Of a stretch of DNA of 30,904 bases, positions 1 through 9,271 are shown one piece after another. This DNA is from Candidatus Avelusimicrobium cornigerorum (GTDB lineage Bacteria; Elusimicrobiota; Elusimicrobia; Elusimicrobiales; Elusimicrobiaceae). The translations under genes and the position numbers were made by a program. The stretch's first letter is position 1, and each line of letters begins with the position of its first letter. Below the pieces are notes generated by a model, which was not told where the DNA came from, ran no database searches, and saw only the letters and a program-made list of their open reading frames with translations. The DNA lies in NCBI GenBank assembly GCA_002309715.1, contig DBXW01000004.1, positions 37,952-68,855 of the forward strand, written 5' to 3'.

Positions 1-1454
1 CGCCTGCCAAACAAATGCATAAACGTCCGCTGGAAATTGCGCAAGAAGCCGCGCAATTGATATCGGAATTAACGGCCGTAAAAACGGCTACGGCGGTGGC
101 GCCCGGGTTTGTTAACATTACATTAGAGAATTCCTTCATCATTAAAATCGCTTCCGATAGGCGCATTAAAGACCCGGCACACGAAAATTCCCGCCAAAAC
201 ATTTTAATAGAATTTGTGTCTGCCAATCCGACCGGCCCTTTGCACGTAGCCAGCGGCCGGGGAGCCAGTTTGGGCGATAGTTTGGTAAAAATTCACCGCG
301 CGTTAGGGTACTCTTGCGATAGTGAGTATTACGTCAACGACGCGGGAAACCAAGCCGAACTGTTGGCGGTGTCCTTAAAAGCCCGTAAAGAGGGTAAAGA
401 ACCACCGGAAAACGGCTATCATGGCTCGTATTTAGTGGAGTTGGCCAAACGTATCCCGGCTGATTTGCCCGAAGAACAATACGGCCGTTGGGCGATGGAA
501 GAATTGATTAAAACTCAACAGCAGGATATGAAAGATTACCACGTGGATTTTACGCGTTGGTTTCGCGAGTCGGACTTGCACCAATCCAATGCGGTTGAGT
601 CGGCTTTGAAAGATTTGACCAAGCAAGGTTATACTTACAAGAAAGAAGACGCCGTCTGGTTTGGCTCTACCAAAGACGAGGAAGCGCAGGACGATAAAGA
701 CCGCGTGCTTGTGCGCAAAGACGGTCGCCCGACGTACTTTATGGCCGATATTGCCTATCATAAAAATAAATACGATCGCGGTTATACAACGCTTATTGAT
801 ATTTTAGGGGCCGATCACCACGGATATGTTCCGCGCATGAAAGCCGCCGTAAAAGCGCTTGGGCATGAAGAAAAAACGTTTGTACCGATTATTCACCAAC
901 TCGTACACTTAACCGAGCACGGTGAACAGGTTAAAATGTCTAAACGCGCCGGACATTTTATTACCTTGCGCGAGTTAATGGATGACGTGGGCACGGATGC
1001 GTGCCGGTTTTTCTTTGCCAGCCGCACACCGAACGCGCACATGCTTTTTGATATGGATTTAGCCAAAAAACGCACGAACGAAAACCCGGTTTTCTACGTG
1101 CAATATGTCCATGCGCGTATTCACTCTATCTTTAAAGCCGCCGCTGAAGAAGGCTTTACCAAGTACGACGGAATTACTACCGAACTGGCCCCGCAAGAAA
1201 GAGCGTTACTGTTAAAACTGGTATGGTTTAAGCAAGTGCTCCATAATTGCGTGGCTGATTTAAGTCCCCACCATTTGACGACGTATTTGGTGGAGTTGGC
1301 CGGTCTTTTTCACGCGTTCTACGATACGTGCCATGTGGTAGACAAACAACACCCTGAACTTACCCGTTCGCGTTTATTTATCTGCCAACGCGTGGCCGAA
1401 CGGATTAAGAAAGGGCTTGAATTTATCGGCGTCAGTGCGCCGGAACAGATGTAG
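1..1454 (+). CDS. argS: Arginyl-tRNA synthetase, 5' end outside the window
   Basis: Class I aminoacyl-tRNA synthetase that charges tRNA-Arg in the cytoplasm. The reading frame is open back to the window edge; the first ATG (position 15) is probably internal, because the ArgS N-terminal additional domain normally has some 40-50 more residues before this point. Counting from that ATG, the ATP-binding HIGH-type motif sits in a PTGPLHVASGRGA context at H77-S80, and a perfect KMSK lies at residues 307-310, followed by the usual R-A-G-H-F. The C-terminal ~130 residues (after A-H-M-L-F-D) fit the DALR anticodon-binding domain, and the gene ends normally in TAG. The HIGH motif reads H-V-A-S rather than the commoner H-V-G-H or H-I-G-N. 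The gene is followed by a strong terminator, so it ends its transcription unit. The family assignment is firm. Confidence 0.95.
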   Translation, partial: PAKQMHKRPLEIAQEAAQLISELTAVKTATAVAPGFVNITLENSFIIKIASDRRIKDPAHENSRQNILIEFVSANPTGPLHVASGRGASLGDSLVKIHRALGYSCDSEYYVNDAGNQAELLAVSLKARKEGKEPPENGYHGSYLVELAKRIPADLPEEQYGRWAMEELIKTQQQDMKDYHVDFTRWFRESDLHQSNAVESALKDLTKQGYTYKKEDAVWFGSTKDEEAQDDKDRVLVRKDGRPTYFMADIAYHKNKYDRGYTTLIDILGADHHGYVPRMKAAVKALGHEEKTFVPIIHQLVHLTEHGEQVKMSKRAGHFITLRELMDDVGTDACRFFFASRTPNAHMLFDMDLAKKRTNENPVFYVQYVHARIHSIFKAAAEEGFTKYDGITTELAPQERALLLKLVWFKQVLHNCVADLSPHHLTTYLVELAGLFHAFYDTCHVVDKQHPELTRSRLFICQRVAERIKKGLEFIGVSAPEQM

Positions 1455-1473
1455 TTTTAAAAGTACGAAAAAC

Positions 1474-1504
1474 GCCCCGGGCCAATAGTCCGGGGCTTTT
1501 TTTT
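1474..1504 (+). terminator. Intrinsic terminator of argS
   Basis: A perfect 7-bp stem GCCCCGG (1474-1480) / CCGGGGC (1490-1496) with a 9-nt loop is followed by eight T residues. The stem can be extended outward by GTACGAAAAA (from 1463) pairing with the T-run and CGTAC (1505-1509), so it could also act for transcription arriving from the other strand. Confidence 0.9.
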
Positions 1505-1505
1505 C

Positions 1506-1542
1506 GTACTACCCGGGGAGCCTATGGTTTCCCGGGTAGTAC
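1506..1542. repeat. Perfect 12-bp inverted repeat with CCCGGG core
   Basis: GTACTACCCGGG (1506-1517) is repeated as its exact reverse complement at 1531-1542, with a 13-nt loop between. No T-tract follows on either strand, so it is not a standard intrinsic terminator. Its outer GTAC is shared with the extended argS terminator stem, so the two structures compete at their bases. Function unknown; possibilities are an mRNA-end stabiliser, a REP-like element or a protein-binding site. Confidence 0.7.
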
Positions 1543-1577
1543 AAATGAATTTATTACAAAGGTTTTACCGTCTTTTT

Positions 1578-1586
1578 TGCTACAAT
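1578..1586 (+). promoter_or_regulatory. Candidate extended -10 promoter for the large A2M gene
   Basis: TGCTACAAT matches an extended -10 element (TGnTATAAT with one mismatch). No good -35 is visible. The predicted start point falls at about 1592-1594, which would run into the Shine-Dalgarno AAAGGAG (1592-1598), so either the leader is extremely short or the real promoter lies slightly upstream. This call is tentative. Confidence 0.35.
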
Positions 1587-1603
1587 TTTATAAAGGAGAA
1601 CTT

Positions 1604-4600
1604 ATGAAAAAAATCATCTGCATACTGTCTTTTATTTTACTGCCTTTTACGTTGCAAGCCCAAACGCTTGCCCAAGCGGAACAATCTTATCAAGATGGCG
1701 ATTTTACCGCTGCTAAGGCCCAATATGCCAAAATTTTGGATACCGCTTCCGGCGATACGTTTAAACAAGCCCAACTGCGCGCCGCTGCGTGCGAATATGG
1801 GCTGGGCGAATTTTTAAATGCCGCCCAAACTATGTATAGTTATACTTTGCCGTCAGATACTTTGTGGCAAGCGCGGTTTCTCCTTTACCGTATCTATATG
1901 GCAAGACGTGTGGGTGAAACCTACCGCCCGATTTTAAATAAAACGGCGATTGATTCCCCCGCTGCCCAAGCGGACAAAACCCAATGGACACGCGAACAAT
2001 GGCAAAAACAAATTGATGAAGATTACCGCCGTTTATGGGAACTGCGCGCCCCGTTAACGAATGCACCTATAGAGAAAGAAACCCTTATCCTTAATTTGAA
2101 GGATACCGATACGCGCCGTATAGCCACCTTGTTTGATTTCGTAGTCAATAGTTGGAAAGATTATCTGCAGGAAAATCCCGCGCTGTCGGTGGCGGCTTTG
2201 GAGAATGTTCCCCCCCATTATCTAAACGATACAGTCCGCTTAAAAGAAGGCACCGCCAAAGAAACGACACGGCTGATAGGTCAAATTTTAGAAACGGCTT
2301 CCTTATTAGAAGGCCAAAACCGCCAAAATGCCCGGTTGTTCTGGAAAACAGATTCCATTTTGCAACCGTTTTTTTCGTCAAATTTTGTATTTGAAAACGA
2401 AAATGCCGCTCTACAAAATGCCACGGCCCAATTACAACTTGTCATCAATCCGCCTGCCGTCACGCCTTCTTTTTGGGATCGGCTTAAATCGCGCACTACT
2501 ACGCAACCCAAAACCGACTATGCTCGCAGTTATGCGGCCTGGCAATTAGCCCAAATGTTAGCAGACCACAAAAAATATGCCCAAGCATTAGAAGTCTGCC
2601 AAAAAGCACAAAAAGATTTAGCGACTTCTTATTTTACGCAAATGTGCGCGCAAATCGCCCAAAACATTACCCGCGTTACGTTATCGGCCCAAGAGAATAA
2701 TGTACCTTTTAACCGCCAACAACCGGAGTTAACTTTTACCGGCCAAAATTTAAAAAAAGTATACGCCCGCGTTTATACGGTATCTTATGAAGAATTAACC
2801 CGGCTCTACCGCACACGCTTTAACCGGCGGGCAGTTAACTCGTGGAGTGAAGTAACACATTTAAATTACCAGGATATTCCGTCGTTTTTAGCCAAGCCGG
2901 CTATGCTTGAAAAAACGGTCGGTGTAAAATTTGAACAAATCGGCAGCCAACAAAACGGTACTTTAAAATTACCGTCGTTAATGCCCGGGTTTTATGTGGT
3001 GTTGGCGTCGGACAGTGCATCTTTTGAAATGGAAAAATCTAACGTATGCGGTTGGGTAGTTAACGCCACCGATTTGGCCGTATTTTCTACGGCTGCTATC
3101 GCTGCCGATCCGGTTGATTATATCCCGCAACGGGGGCAAGATGCCAAAACGCTCACGCCGGATGTGTTCCATATTTACACCGTTAATTTGCAAACCGGAC
3201 ACCCGCAACCCGATACAGCCCTTTCCCTTATTACCGATTGGAACGGCTCGCAAGAAAAAGCCCAAACCGGTCAAGACGGTCTGGTTGATTTGGCACGCCG
3301 GGTGATTGTTTCAGCGCAAGAACGTACGAACAATACCGGCTACTCTTTGGATGTTTTAGCCAACAAAGATGGCTCTACCGCCTACACAAATAACCGTCTC
3401 TATTTCCATTTTTATAATGAGGCCCCTATTCAACTTTTCGCCCAAACAGATAGACCTGTTTACCGTCCGGGGCAAACCGTTGAATTGGCAGTAGAAGTTT
3501 TAGAACGCTTGCCGCGCGGGCTTAAAACGCTCGCCAACGTGCCTGTTCAATTTCAGGTAGAAGATCCGAACGGCAAACGTATTTTCTCCGCCAAAGCCAC
3601 TTTAGACGCATTGGGAAGCACCCAAACGCGTATGTCCTTGCCGGAAAGTACGTTGTTGGGAACATATTCGTTTTCGGCTCAAGTTACGGCTAGCAAACGC
3701 ACCTATCGTGTATATCATTCGTTCCGGGTAGAGGAATATAAACGTCCCGATTATGAATTGACGCTTTTGCAACCCGATAAAGCGCTTTCCTACGGCAAAA
3801 AAGCCGTTTTGACCGGCTCCGCCCGCTATTATATGGGAACTCCCTTGGAAAAAGCCAAAGTGATCTATACACTAAAACGTAAAAATTATCGGCCGCCGTT
3901 TTATTGGTGGTTCCGACCGCTTGAAACGGAAGAAAAAATTGTAGAACAAGGTCAAACGGTAACGGATGAAAATGGGAATTTCAAAATTGCTTTTACCCCC
4001 ACCCGCCAAAATGAAGATGAAGAATTTGCCCGCTACGAATTGCACGCGGATGTATATGATGACAGCGGCCGTTCTATTTCCGCTTCGCGCACGTATAAAA
4101 TAAGCGCACATCCGCATGTATTTAAGGTCAATTTTGCGCAAGGGTTTTATGATGCAAACACTCCCGGCGCGTTGGCGGACATTGAACTGGCTGATGCAGA
4201 CGGAAACGGAGTGACCGGCAAAGTAACTGTAAAGGCTTTTTTGTTAGAAAATCGCCAACCTAATCGCCCGGCCGGGCAAGAACATTGTTACAATTGCCCT
4301 TCTCAAAATGTTCCGCTGGAAGAACTATACAAAGATTTTGCTACGCAGAAAACGGCTTTTACGCAAACACTCCAATTCCAACAAGCCGGCGCTCAATCGG
4401 TTAAATTGCCGGCACTCCCGGAAGGCGTATACCGTTTGGAACTTGCCAGTCCGCAAGCGGCTACCCAACAAATGATTTTTGTGGTAGCCAACGAAAAGTC
4501 CGCCTTAAAATTGCCGGATGTGGCACTTGTGCAACACCCTTCTTATTATCCGGGTGAAACCATGCGCGTTCTGTTAGGTGCCGGAGATATTAAAGGCAGC

Positions 4601-7594
4601 AAACGCGTGGAGATTTACCAACAAAACAATTTCCTTACACACCGTGCATTACTCGGCGGTGGTGTGGAAATTTTCTCGTTGCCGATTACCCAAAAACACC
4701 GCGGCGGAGTGGGGTTGGGTTGGTTTGGCGCCAGCGATTATATATTTCACAGCGCACAAACCGCCGCGCAAATACCGTTTGACAATAAAAAACTCAATGT
4801 TGTGCTGAACACGCCTAAAACCATTAAGCCCGGTGAAACGGTAAATTGGGTGGCTTCCGTCAAAGATGCCCGGGGTAACCCGGTAAACGGAATTTTAAAT
4901 ATAACCGCGTATGATAAATCGTTGGATTATTACGCGCCTAACAAGCCATCACTTACGTTTGAACAACTTTATCAGCAGCGTACGGCAGCGGCTGAAACGC
5001 TTGCCAGCCGCCAGGGGCCGACTACTACTACCTACTTTAAAAAAGAAGTTTCCGCCCCCCTTGCGTTCCATTTACTTCCCTTGCCTACGCTCAATTTGCA
5101 AATGCCGCGGCGTGTGTATGGGATGAGTAAACGGATGTCGTTAGGGGCCGCCGGAGCCGCCCCCGTAATGATGGCGGCAAAATCTATGGCAGCACCGCGA
5201 GCCTTACAAACAGATGATGCCATGATGATGTCAAATGCTGCCCAAGAGATTTTTACCGAAGGAGCCGCCCTACTAGATGAAGCCGCCGGATCCGATATGG
5301 GCGAAAAGCCGGAACAGAAAATCCGCACGGATTTTTCGGAAACGGCGTATTTTAACCCGGCGTTACCGATTGTGGGCGGAAAAGCGAACTTACGGTTTAC
5401 CTCGCCGCAAAGTTTAACAACGTGGAATTTGTTTGGCTTTGCCTTAACACCGGATGCTAATTTTGGCGAAGTAACCGCTTCGTGGTTGACGCAAAAAGAA
5501 ATGATGCTGCGCTTGCAAATGCCTCGTTTTTACCGCGAAAAAGACCACGGGGTTATTCAAGCCGCGCTTACCAATCAAACCGGTAAAAAATTGACGGCGC
5601 AAGTGTCGCTTTCTCTTACAAAAAATGGGGCAAATGCCCTGGCTGATTTTGGTATCACGCGCGCGGTGCAAACCGTTACCGTTCCGGCCAATTCTACCCA
5701 TTTCGTAACGTGGAAAATGGCTGTTCCGTCAGGACCGGAAATCTATCAAGTAACCGCTGTGGCGCGTGCCGGCACCCAAAGTGATGCCGAACAAAAACCG
5801 CTAGCGGTACTGCCCGGCAAAATGCGTTTATTGGCGGCGGTTAACGCGGCCCTTAAAAACGGAGCCAATACGCTTACGTTAACCGAACTTGAAAAAGTAC
5901 CTGCGGATGATGTGGAAATGACCGCATTAACCTTGCAGCCCAGTTTGGCGTTGTCGGTCATTAACAATATGCCGCACCTACTTAACTCGCCGTATAAAGA
6001 TTTGGTTTCTTCGTTAAACCGCTACGTGCCGTTAGCGGTTGTACACCAATTTTATACGACGTTTCCGGAACTTAAAGAGGCCGTCAAAAAATTGCCGGCT
6101 CGTAACGGGCAAACCGCTTCGTGGAATCAAAACGATCCATTGCGTTTACAACTGTTGGAACAAACGCCGTGGTTGCGTCAGGCACAAGGCCGCCAAGTTA
6201 AACAGGCGGATCTTATCAATTTGTTTGATGACGGGGTGGTCGCCAAACAACTTGAAAAAGAAATAAACAACATCACCCGCTTACAAAACGCAAGCGGCGC
6301 ATTCTCGTGGTTTGCCGGCGGGCCTGATGATGATTATTTAACGCTCTATGCGTTAGATGCTTTTGCGCAAGCATTGGCGTATGATGCCAAAATTGCTACG
6401 GCTCCGGCTCAAAAAGCATTTAGTTATATCGTGCCTAAAATTGAAAACCGCTTAAAACAAGATAAAACAGGCTCGGTAGCAGCCGTTTCGTATGCTTTGT
6501 ATGCGGCGTATACATTGTCGGGATATCCCAACACGTGGACTCAATATAAAAAAGCCGAGCCGTATATCAAAAAATGGGTAAATTATGCCGACGAACAAAA
6601 ACGGTTTATGACGCCGCTTGGTCAAATTTACGCCGCGGCTGTTTATCACCGTTTGGGAGAAACGCAAAAAGCCAACCATTATTTAGACTTGGTGCTTTCC
6701 CGCTTAAAAGAAGATCCGCTTTCCGGTGCATACTTTGCCCCTGAAGCGCAAAGTTGGATTTGGTATAACGACACATTATCTACCCAAACCGTTACGTTGC
6801 GCACACTAATGGAATTGCGTCCCCAATCGGATAAAATTGAGCCAATGTTGCAGTGGCTTTTGTTTAACCGCCAGGTAAACGATTGGACCGATACCAAAGC
6901 CACTACGCAAGCCGTATTTACTATTTTAAGCGTTATGAAGGCCCGCGGCGCGTTAGCCCAACCTTCTTCGTATCAAATTAGTTGGGGCGGGCAAAACACG
7001 CGTGTGCGGTTTGAACCGTTAGATTGGACTGATCCTTTGCAGTTTGTTCGCAGCGGTCCCCAAGCAACGCAAAACACCTTATCGGCCCGAATTGACAAAC
7101 AAAGCCCGCAGACAGATTTTGCTTCGCTTAATGCTATTTACCAGGCGCGCGAGACAGGCCCGTCTCCCGACGGTGTAATTAACATAAAACGTACCTATTA
7201 TTTGCGTGTTAAACAGGATAACGAAGTAAAACTCCGCCCGCTTGACGAAGTGGAAAAATTAAGTGCAGGGGATGAAGTAGAAGTCCATTTAACGCTCAAA
7301 ACAGACAGCGAATTTGAGTATGTTTTCTTGCAAGATCCCAAACCGGCGGGTTTTGAAAGCGAAGATTTGTTGAGCGGTTGGACATACCAAAATGTTCGTT
7401 TCTACCGGGAAGTAAAAGATGCCGCTACGCACTTCTTTATCAATTGGTTGCCGCGAGGTACCCTTACCTTGCGTTATGTGCTCCGCCCGACGGTAGAGGC
7501 CCGCGTCAACGCATTGCCGGCGCAAGTACAATCTATGTATGCCCCGCAATATGGCGCGCACAGTGCCAGCACCGTGCTGGAAATAGAAAAATAA
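1604..7594 (+). CDS. Large secreted alpha-2-macroglobulin family protein lacking the thioester
   Basis: Predicted 1996-residue periplasmic protein. The start is the ATG at 1604, which has AAAGGAG 5 nt upstream and opens directly into a Sec signal peptide (M-K-K-I-I-C...L-Q-A, cleavage near residue 24); an upstream in-frame TTG is less likely. After the signal comes a TPR-like helical stretch (about 26-90). An MG2 domain begins near residue 611 with DRPVYRPGQTV, then EEYKRPDYE near 710. A Met-rich linker occupies 1167-1232, the A2M domain with T-T-W-N and MPRFYREKD about 1270-1320, an alpha/alpha toroid TED-like region about 1450-1760, and a receptor-binding-like end domain about 1885-1996. 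The layout matches the long, Bacteroidetes-type A2M proteins. At the expected thioester (PYxCxEQ), it reads P1463-Y-K-D-L-V-S1469, so no thioester can form. It could be a structural or non-covalent protease binder; its partner is unknown. It is probably transcribed alone. Confidence 0.9.
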   Translation: MKKIICILSFILLPFTLQAQTLAQAEQSYQDGDFTAAKAQYAKILDTASGDTFKQAQLRAAACEYGLGEFLNAAQTMYSYTLPSDTLWQARFLLYRIYMARRVGETYRPILNKTAIDSPAAQADKTQWTREQWQKQIDEDYRRLWELRAPLTNAPIEKETLILNLKDTDTRRIATLFDFVVNSWKDYLQENPALSVAALENVPPHYLNDTVRLKEGTAKETTRLIGQILETASLLEGQNRQNARLFWKTDSILQPFFSSNFVFENENAALQNATAQLQLVINPPAVTPSFWDRLKSRTTTQPKTDYARSYAAWQLAQMLADHKKYAQALEVCQKAQKDLATSYFTQMCAQIAQNITRVTLSAQENNVPFNRQQPELTFTGQNLKKVYARVYTVSYEELTRLYRTRFNRRAVNSWSEVTHLNYQDIPSFLAKPAMLEKTVGVKFEQIGSQQNGTLKLPSLMPGFYVVLASDSASFEMEKSNVCGWVVNATDLAVFSTAAIAADPVDYIPQRGQDAKTLTPDVFHIYTVNLQTGHPQPDTALSLITDWNGSQEKAQTGQDGLVDLARRVIVSAQERTNNTGYSLDVLANKDGSTAYTNNRLYFHFYNEAPIQLFAQTDRPVYRPGQTVELAVEVLERLPRGLKTLANVPVQFQVEDPNGKRIFSAKATLDALGSTQTRMSLPESTLLGTYSFSAQVTASKRTYRVYHSFRVEEYKRPDYELTLLQPDKALSYGKKAVLTGSARYYMGTPLEKAKVIYTLKRKNYRPPFYWWFRPLETEEKIVEQGQTVTDENGNFKIAFTPTRQNEDEEFARYELHADVYDDSGRSISASRTYKISAHPHVFKVNFAQGFYDANTPGALADIELADADGNGVTGKVTVKAFLLENRQPNRPAGQEHCYNCPSQNVPLEELYKDFATQKTAFTQTLQFQQAGAQSVKLPALPEGVYRLELASPQAATQQMIFVVANEKSALKLPDVALVQHPSYYPGETMRVLLGAGDIKGSKRVEIYQQNNFLTHRALLGGGVEIFSLPITQKHRGGVGLGWFGASDYIFHSAQTAAQIPFDNKKLNVVLNTPKTIKPGETVNWVASVKDARGNPVNGILNITAYDKSLDYYAPNKPSLTFEQLYQQRTAAAETLASRQGPTTTTYFKKEVSAPLAFHLLPLPTLNLQMPRRVYGMSKRMSLGAAGAAPVMMAAKSMAAPRALQTDDAMMMSNAAQEIFTEGAALLDEAAGSDMGEKPEQKIRTDFSETAYFNPALPIVGGKANLRFTSPQSLTTWNLFGFALTPDANFGEVTASWLTQKEMMLRLQMPRFYREKDHGVIQAALTNQTGKKLTAQVSLSLTKNGANALADFGITRAVQTVTVPANSTHFVTWKMAVPSGPEIYQVTAVARAGTQSDAEQKPLAVLPGKMRLLAAVNAALKNGANTLTLTELEKVPADDVEMTALTLQPSLALSVINNMPHLLNSPYKDLVSSLNRYVPLAVVHQFYTTFPELKEAVKKLPARNGQTASWNQNDPLRLQLLEQTPWLRQAQGRQVKQADLINLFDDGVVAKQLEKEINNITRLQNASGAFSWFAGGPDDDYLTLYALDAFAQALAYDAKIATAPAQKAFSYIVPKIENRLKQDKTGSVAAVSYALYAAYTLSGYPNTWTQYKKAEPYIKKWVNYADEQKRFMTPLGQIYAAAVYHRLGETQKANHYLDLVLSRLKEDPLSGAYFAPEAQSWIWYNDTLSTQTVTLRTLMELRPQSDKIEPMLQWLLFNRQVNDWTDTKATTQAVFTILSVMKARGALAQPSSYQISWGGQNTRVRFEPLDWTDPLQFVRSGPQATQNTLSARIDKQSPQTDFASLNAIYQARETGPSPDGVINIKRTYYLRVKQDNEVKLRPLDEVEKLSAGDEVEVHLTLKTDSEFEYVFLQDPKPAGFESEDLLSGWTYQNVRFYREVKDAATHFFINWLPRGTLTLRYVLRPTVEARVNALPAQVQSMYAPQYGAHSASTVLEIEK

Positions 7595-7613
7595 AATTAC
7601 CGTCGCTACATTT

Positions 7614-7654
7614 ACTCCCTGCTTTGTATTTCACAAGTAGGGAGTCCTTTTTTT
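7614..7654 (+). terminator. Intrinsic terminator after the large A2M gene
   Basis: ACTCCCT (7614-7620) pairs with AGGGAGT (7639-7645). A partly paired inner stem extends it (C-T-T-T-G-T with A-C-A-A-G), and a run of seven T (7648-7654) follows. Confidence 0.85.
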
Positions 7655-7655
7655 C

Positions 7656-7709
7656 AAAGGCCCAAAAAATTATAGGTCTAAAAAATCGGTTATAGTAGGC
7701 CTTTTGGCC
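7656..7709 (+). promoter_or_regulatory. Conserved upstream element, copy 1
   Basis: A 54-nt stretch that recurs before the next paralogous gene (9272-9326). Shared blocks are AAAGGCCCA, TATAGGTCTAAAAA, and TAGGCCTTTTG followed by GCC or ACC. Within it AAAGGCC (7656-7662) can pair with GGCCTTT (7698-7704), and alternatively GGTC can pair with the final GGCC through a G-U pair. It ends 70 nt before the start codon. It may be a leader RNA structure, an attenuator or an operator. The final TTGGCC could serve as a -35, but no convincing -10 follows. Confidence 0.55.
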
Positions 7710-7779
7710 ATTGTATTAGGGCGCGTTTTTATTTAGTATTAGAAGGGAAGGCGTTTAATAGTAATAAAGGAGTAACCGT

Positions 7780-9213
7780 ATGACAAAACGTCGGATAACC
7801 AACGTAGGCGTTGGCTTATTAGGCATTTTAATTTTACCGGGCCTAGCACAAGCACAGGAGTGGAAATCCGCTCAAGAAGGGGCTATAAAAATTTATAAAG
7901 AATTTAACGGTACCTTAAAATATACCGAAAAAGTCGGCACGGCTATTCCACACCAGACAGGCGCCCATTTAAAAACTTCTCAGGCCCTTAATAAAGCCAT
8001 CAGCCAGGCCAGCCGCTCCGCCAAGGTAGGAACGGAAGTTTCCAAGGTTAATATCCCTAACAAAACCATCGCGGAAGGCGCAAAAGAAATTCAAGCACCG
8101 GGAAATGCGCTTAAATCGTTAGATCAAGTAAAAAATACAGCAAACCCTGTGCGGAAACCCACACAAGACATCGCGACCACTCAAAAAATGACCGATTTGA
8201 ATGCCCCTAAAAAATACTATTCGTTAAATAATAAAACCGACAATTTCCCCACGTTGGTGCAAAACGTGGAAGGGCAAGCAACGCAAAACATTGTTCAGCC
8301 GGTAGGAGACGTTGAGACTAAAAACTTTAGTTATACCCCTGGTAACTCCATTGGTTCGCACTATCAAAAGGAACTGCAATATGATGTTTGGTTGAGATTT
8401 GGAGCAGAAGTACACGGACTAGGTAAAAAAGGAACTTTTTCCTGGAATAGTTTTCCGGAAACATTAGCGGAACAAGAGGAGTATATCGCCAAATTCCTTG
8501 AAAATCAAAAAGATGACGTAAAAGAATTATTTGACAACTCCCATTTGGATATAACCACGCAGGCACAAATCGCCTATACCGCTCATGAGTGGCGCAAATT
8601 GACATTGAAAGACATTTTTTCGCATGCGAATCACCCCAAAGTAGGAATTATTGATGTGCTTTTTTCTTCAAATAAAGAAGTGAACATCCGTATGTTGTTT
8701 TACCAAGCCGAGATGGCCATACTTGATTGGACACATGCTTTGCAACGGACATACGGTGTTGATAGGACCTTACAGGAAACGATAGATTGGGCCTCCAGAA
8801 ATCATCACTTAACGCTTGTGCAGGTGGAAGAATTGCTAAAATCCATTGATTTGCGAAGAGAAGCAATTGAGCAAATGAACGAACTGGAACTTCCGCATAT
8901 AATCAATCAAAAAGCCCGGGAAATCGCCCAGGCTACCCAAGCGCAATGGGAAATTGCATCCCGTGCGGTGTCAAAGAGTGAAGTACCCCTTCCGCAAAGG
9001 GGAGAATTGGAAGATGTGATTATGATGGGACGTCTCAATCCCGAACAGAGCGAGCAAGTGGTTGAAAAGGCCCTTGACGCAGCAAAAAGATGGGATTCTT
9101 CCGGATCCGGCATCCATCGTTTATGGCTGCTTTTACGCAAAAATCAAGCCAAAGGAATCACCTTTTCTGCCCAGCAAGTGTTAGAAGAAGCCGACCGGGT
9201 GTTTAATTATTAG
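7780..9213 (+). CDS. Secreted protein of unknown function, paralog A
   Basis: 477-residue exported protein that I cannot assign to a known family. The ATG at 7780 has AAGGAG 7 nt upstream and opens a clear Sec signal peptide with cleavage at about A25|Q26 (L-A-Q-A-Q). The mature protein is hydrophilic, rich in Lys, Gln, Ala and Glu, and mostly predicted helical by eye; it has no membrane segment after the signal and no catalytic motif that I recognise. It is collinear with the next gene. The first ~140 residues are about two-thirds identical by eye (shared KIYKEF, LNKAIS and SLDQVKNTANP), while the remainder is only weakly alike until a short shared tail (R-W-D-S-S-G-S-G-I). The pair arose by tandem duplication. 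Each copy has its own copy of the upstream element. A periplasmic or surface role is inferred from the signal peptide only. Confidence 0.85.
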   Translation: MTKRRITNVGVGLLGILILPGLAQAQEWKSAQEGAIKIYKEFNGTLKYTEKVGTAIPHQTGAHLKTSQALNKAISQASRSAKVGTEVSKVNIPNKTIAEGAKEIQAPGNALKSLDQVKNTANPVRKPTQDIATTQKMTDLNAPKKYYSLNNKTDNFPTLVQNVEGQATQNIVQPVGDVETKNFSYTPGNSIGSHYQKELQYDVWLRFGAEVHGLGKKGTFSWNSFPETLAEQEEYIAKFLENQKDDVKELFDNSHLDITTQAQIAYTAHEWRKLTLKDIFSHANHPKVGIIDVLFSSNKEVNIRMLFYQAEMAILDWTHALQRTYGVDRTLQETIDWASRNHHLTLVQVEELLKSIDLRREAIEQMNELELPHIINQKAREIAQATQAQWEIASRAVSKSEVPLPQRGELEDVIMMGRLNPEQSEQVVEKALDAAKRWDSSGSGIHRLWLLLRKNQAKGITFSAQQVLEEADRVFNY

Positions 9214-9271
9214 CAGTACTTTTTTATATAACTCATCCTTTCCCAGCGAAGGAGTTTCATTTTAAGGTAAA

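Noticed and set aside
1577..1603. TTG start nine codons upstream for the large A2M
   Set aside because: It overlaps the candidate -10, has no SD and would bury the clear signal peptide; the ATG at 1604 with AAAGGAG fits better.
7704..7709. TTGGCC (and TTGACC at 9321) as -35 boxes of the secreted paralogs
   Set aside because: At 16-18 nt spacing neither copy is followed by a convincing -10, so I kept the region as a conserved element of unknown type rather than a promoter.
9229..9258. Possible terminator after paralog A
   Set aside because: The AACT...CCTT / AAGGAGTT pairing needs a bulge and is not followed by a proper T-run.
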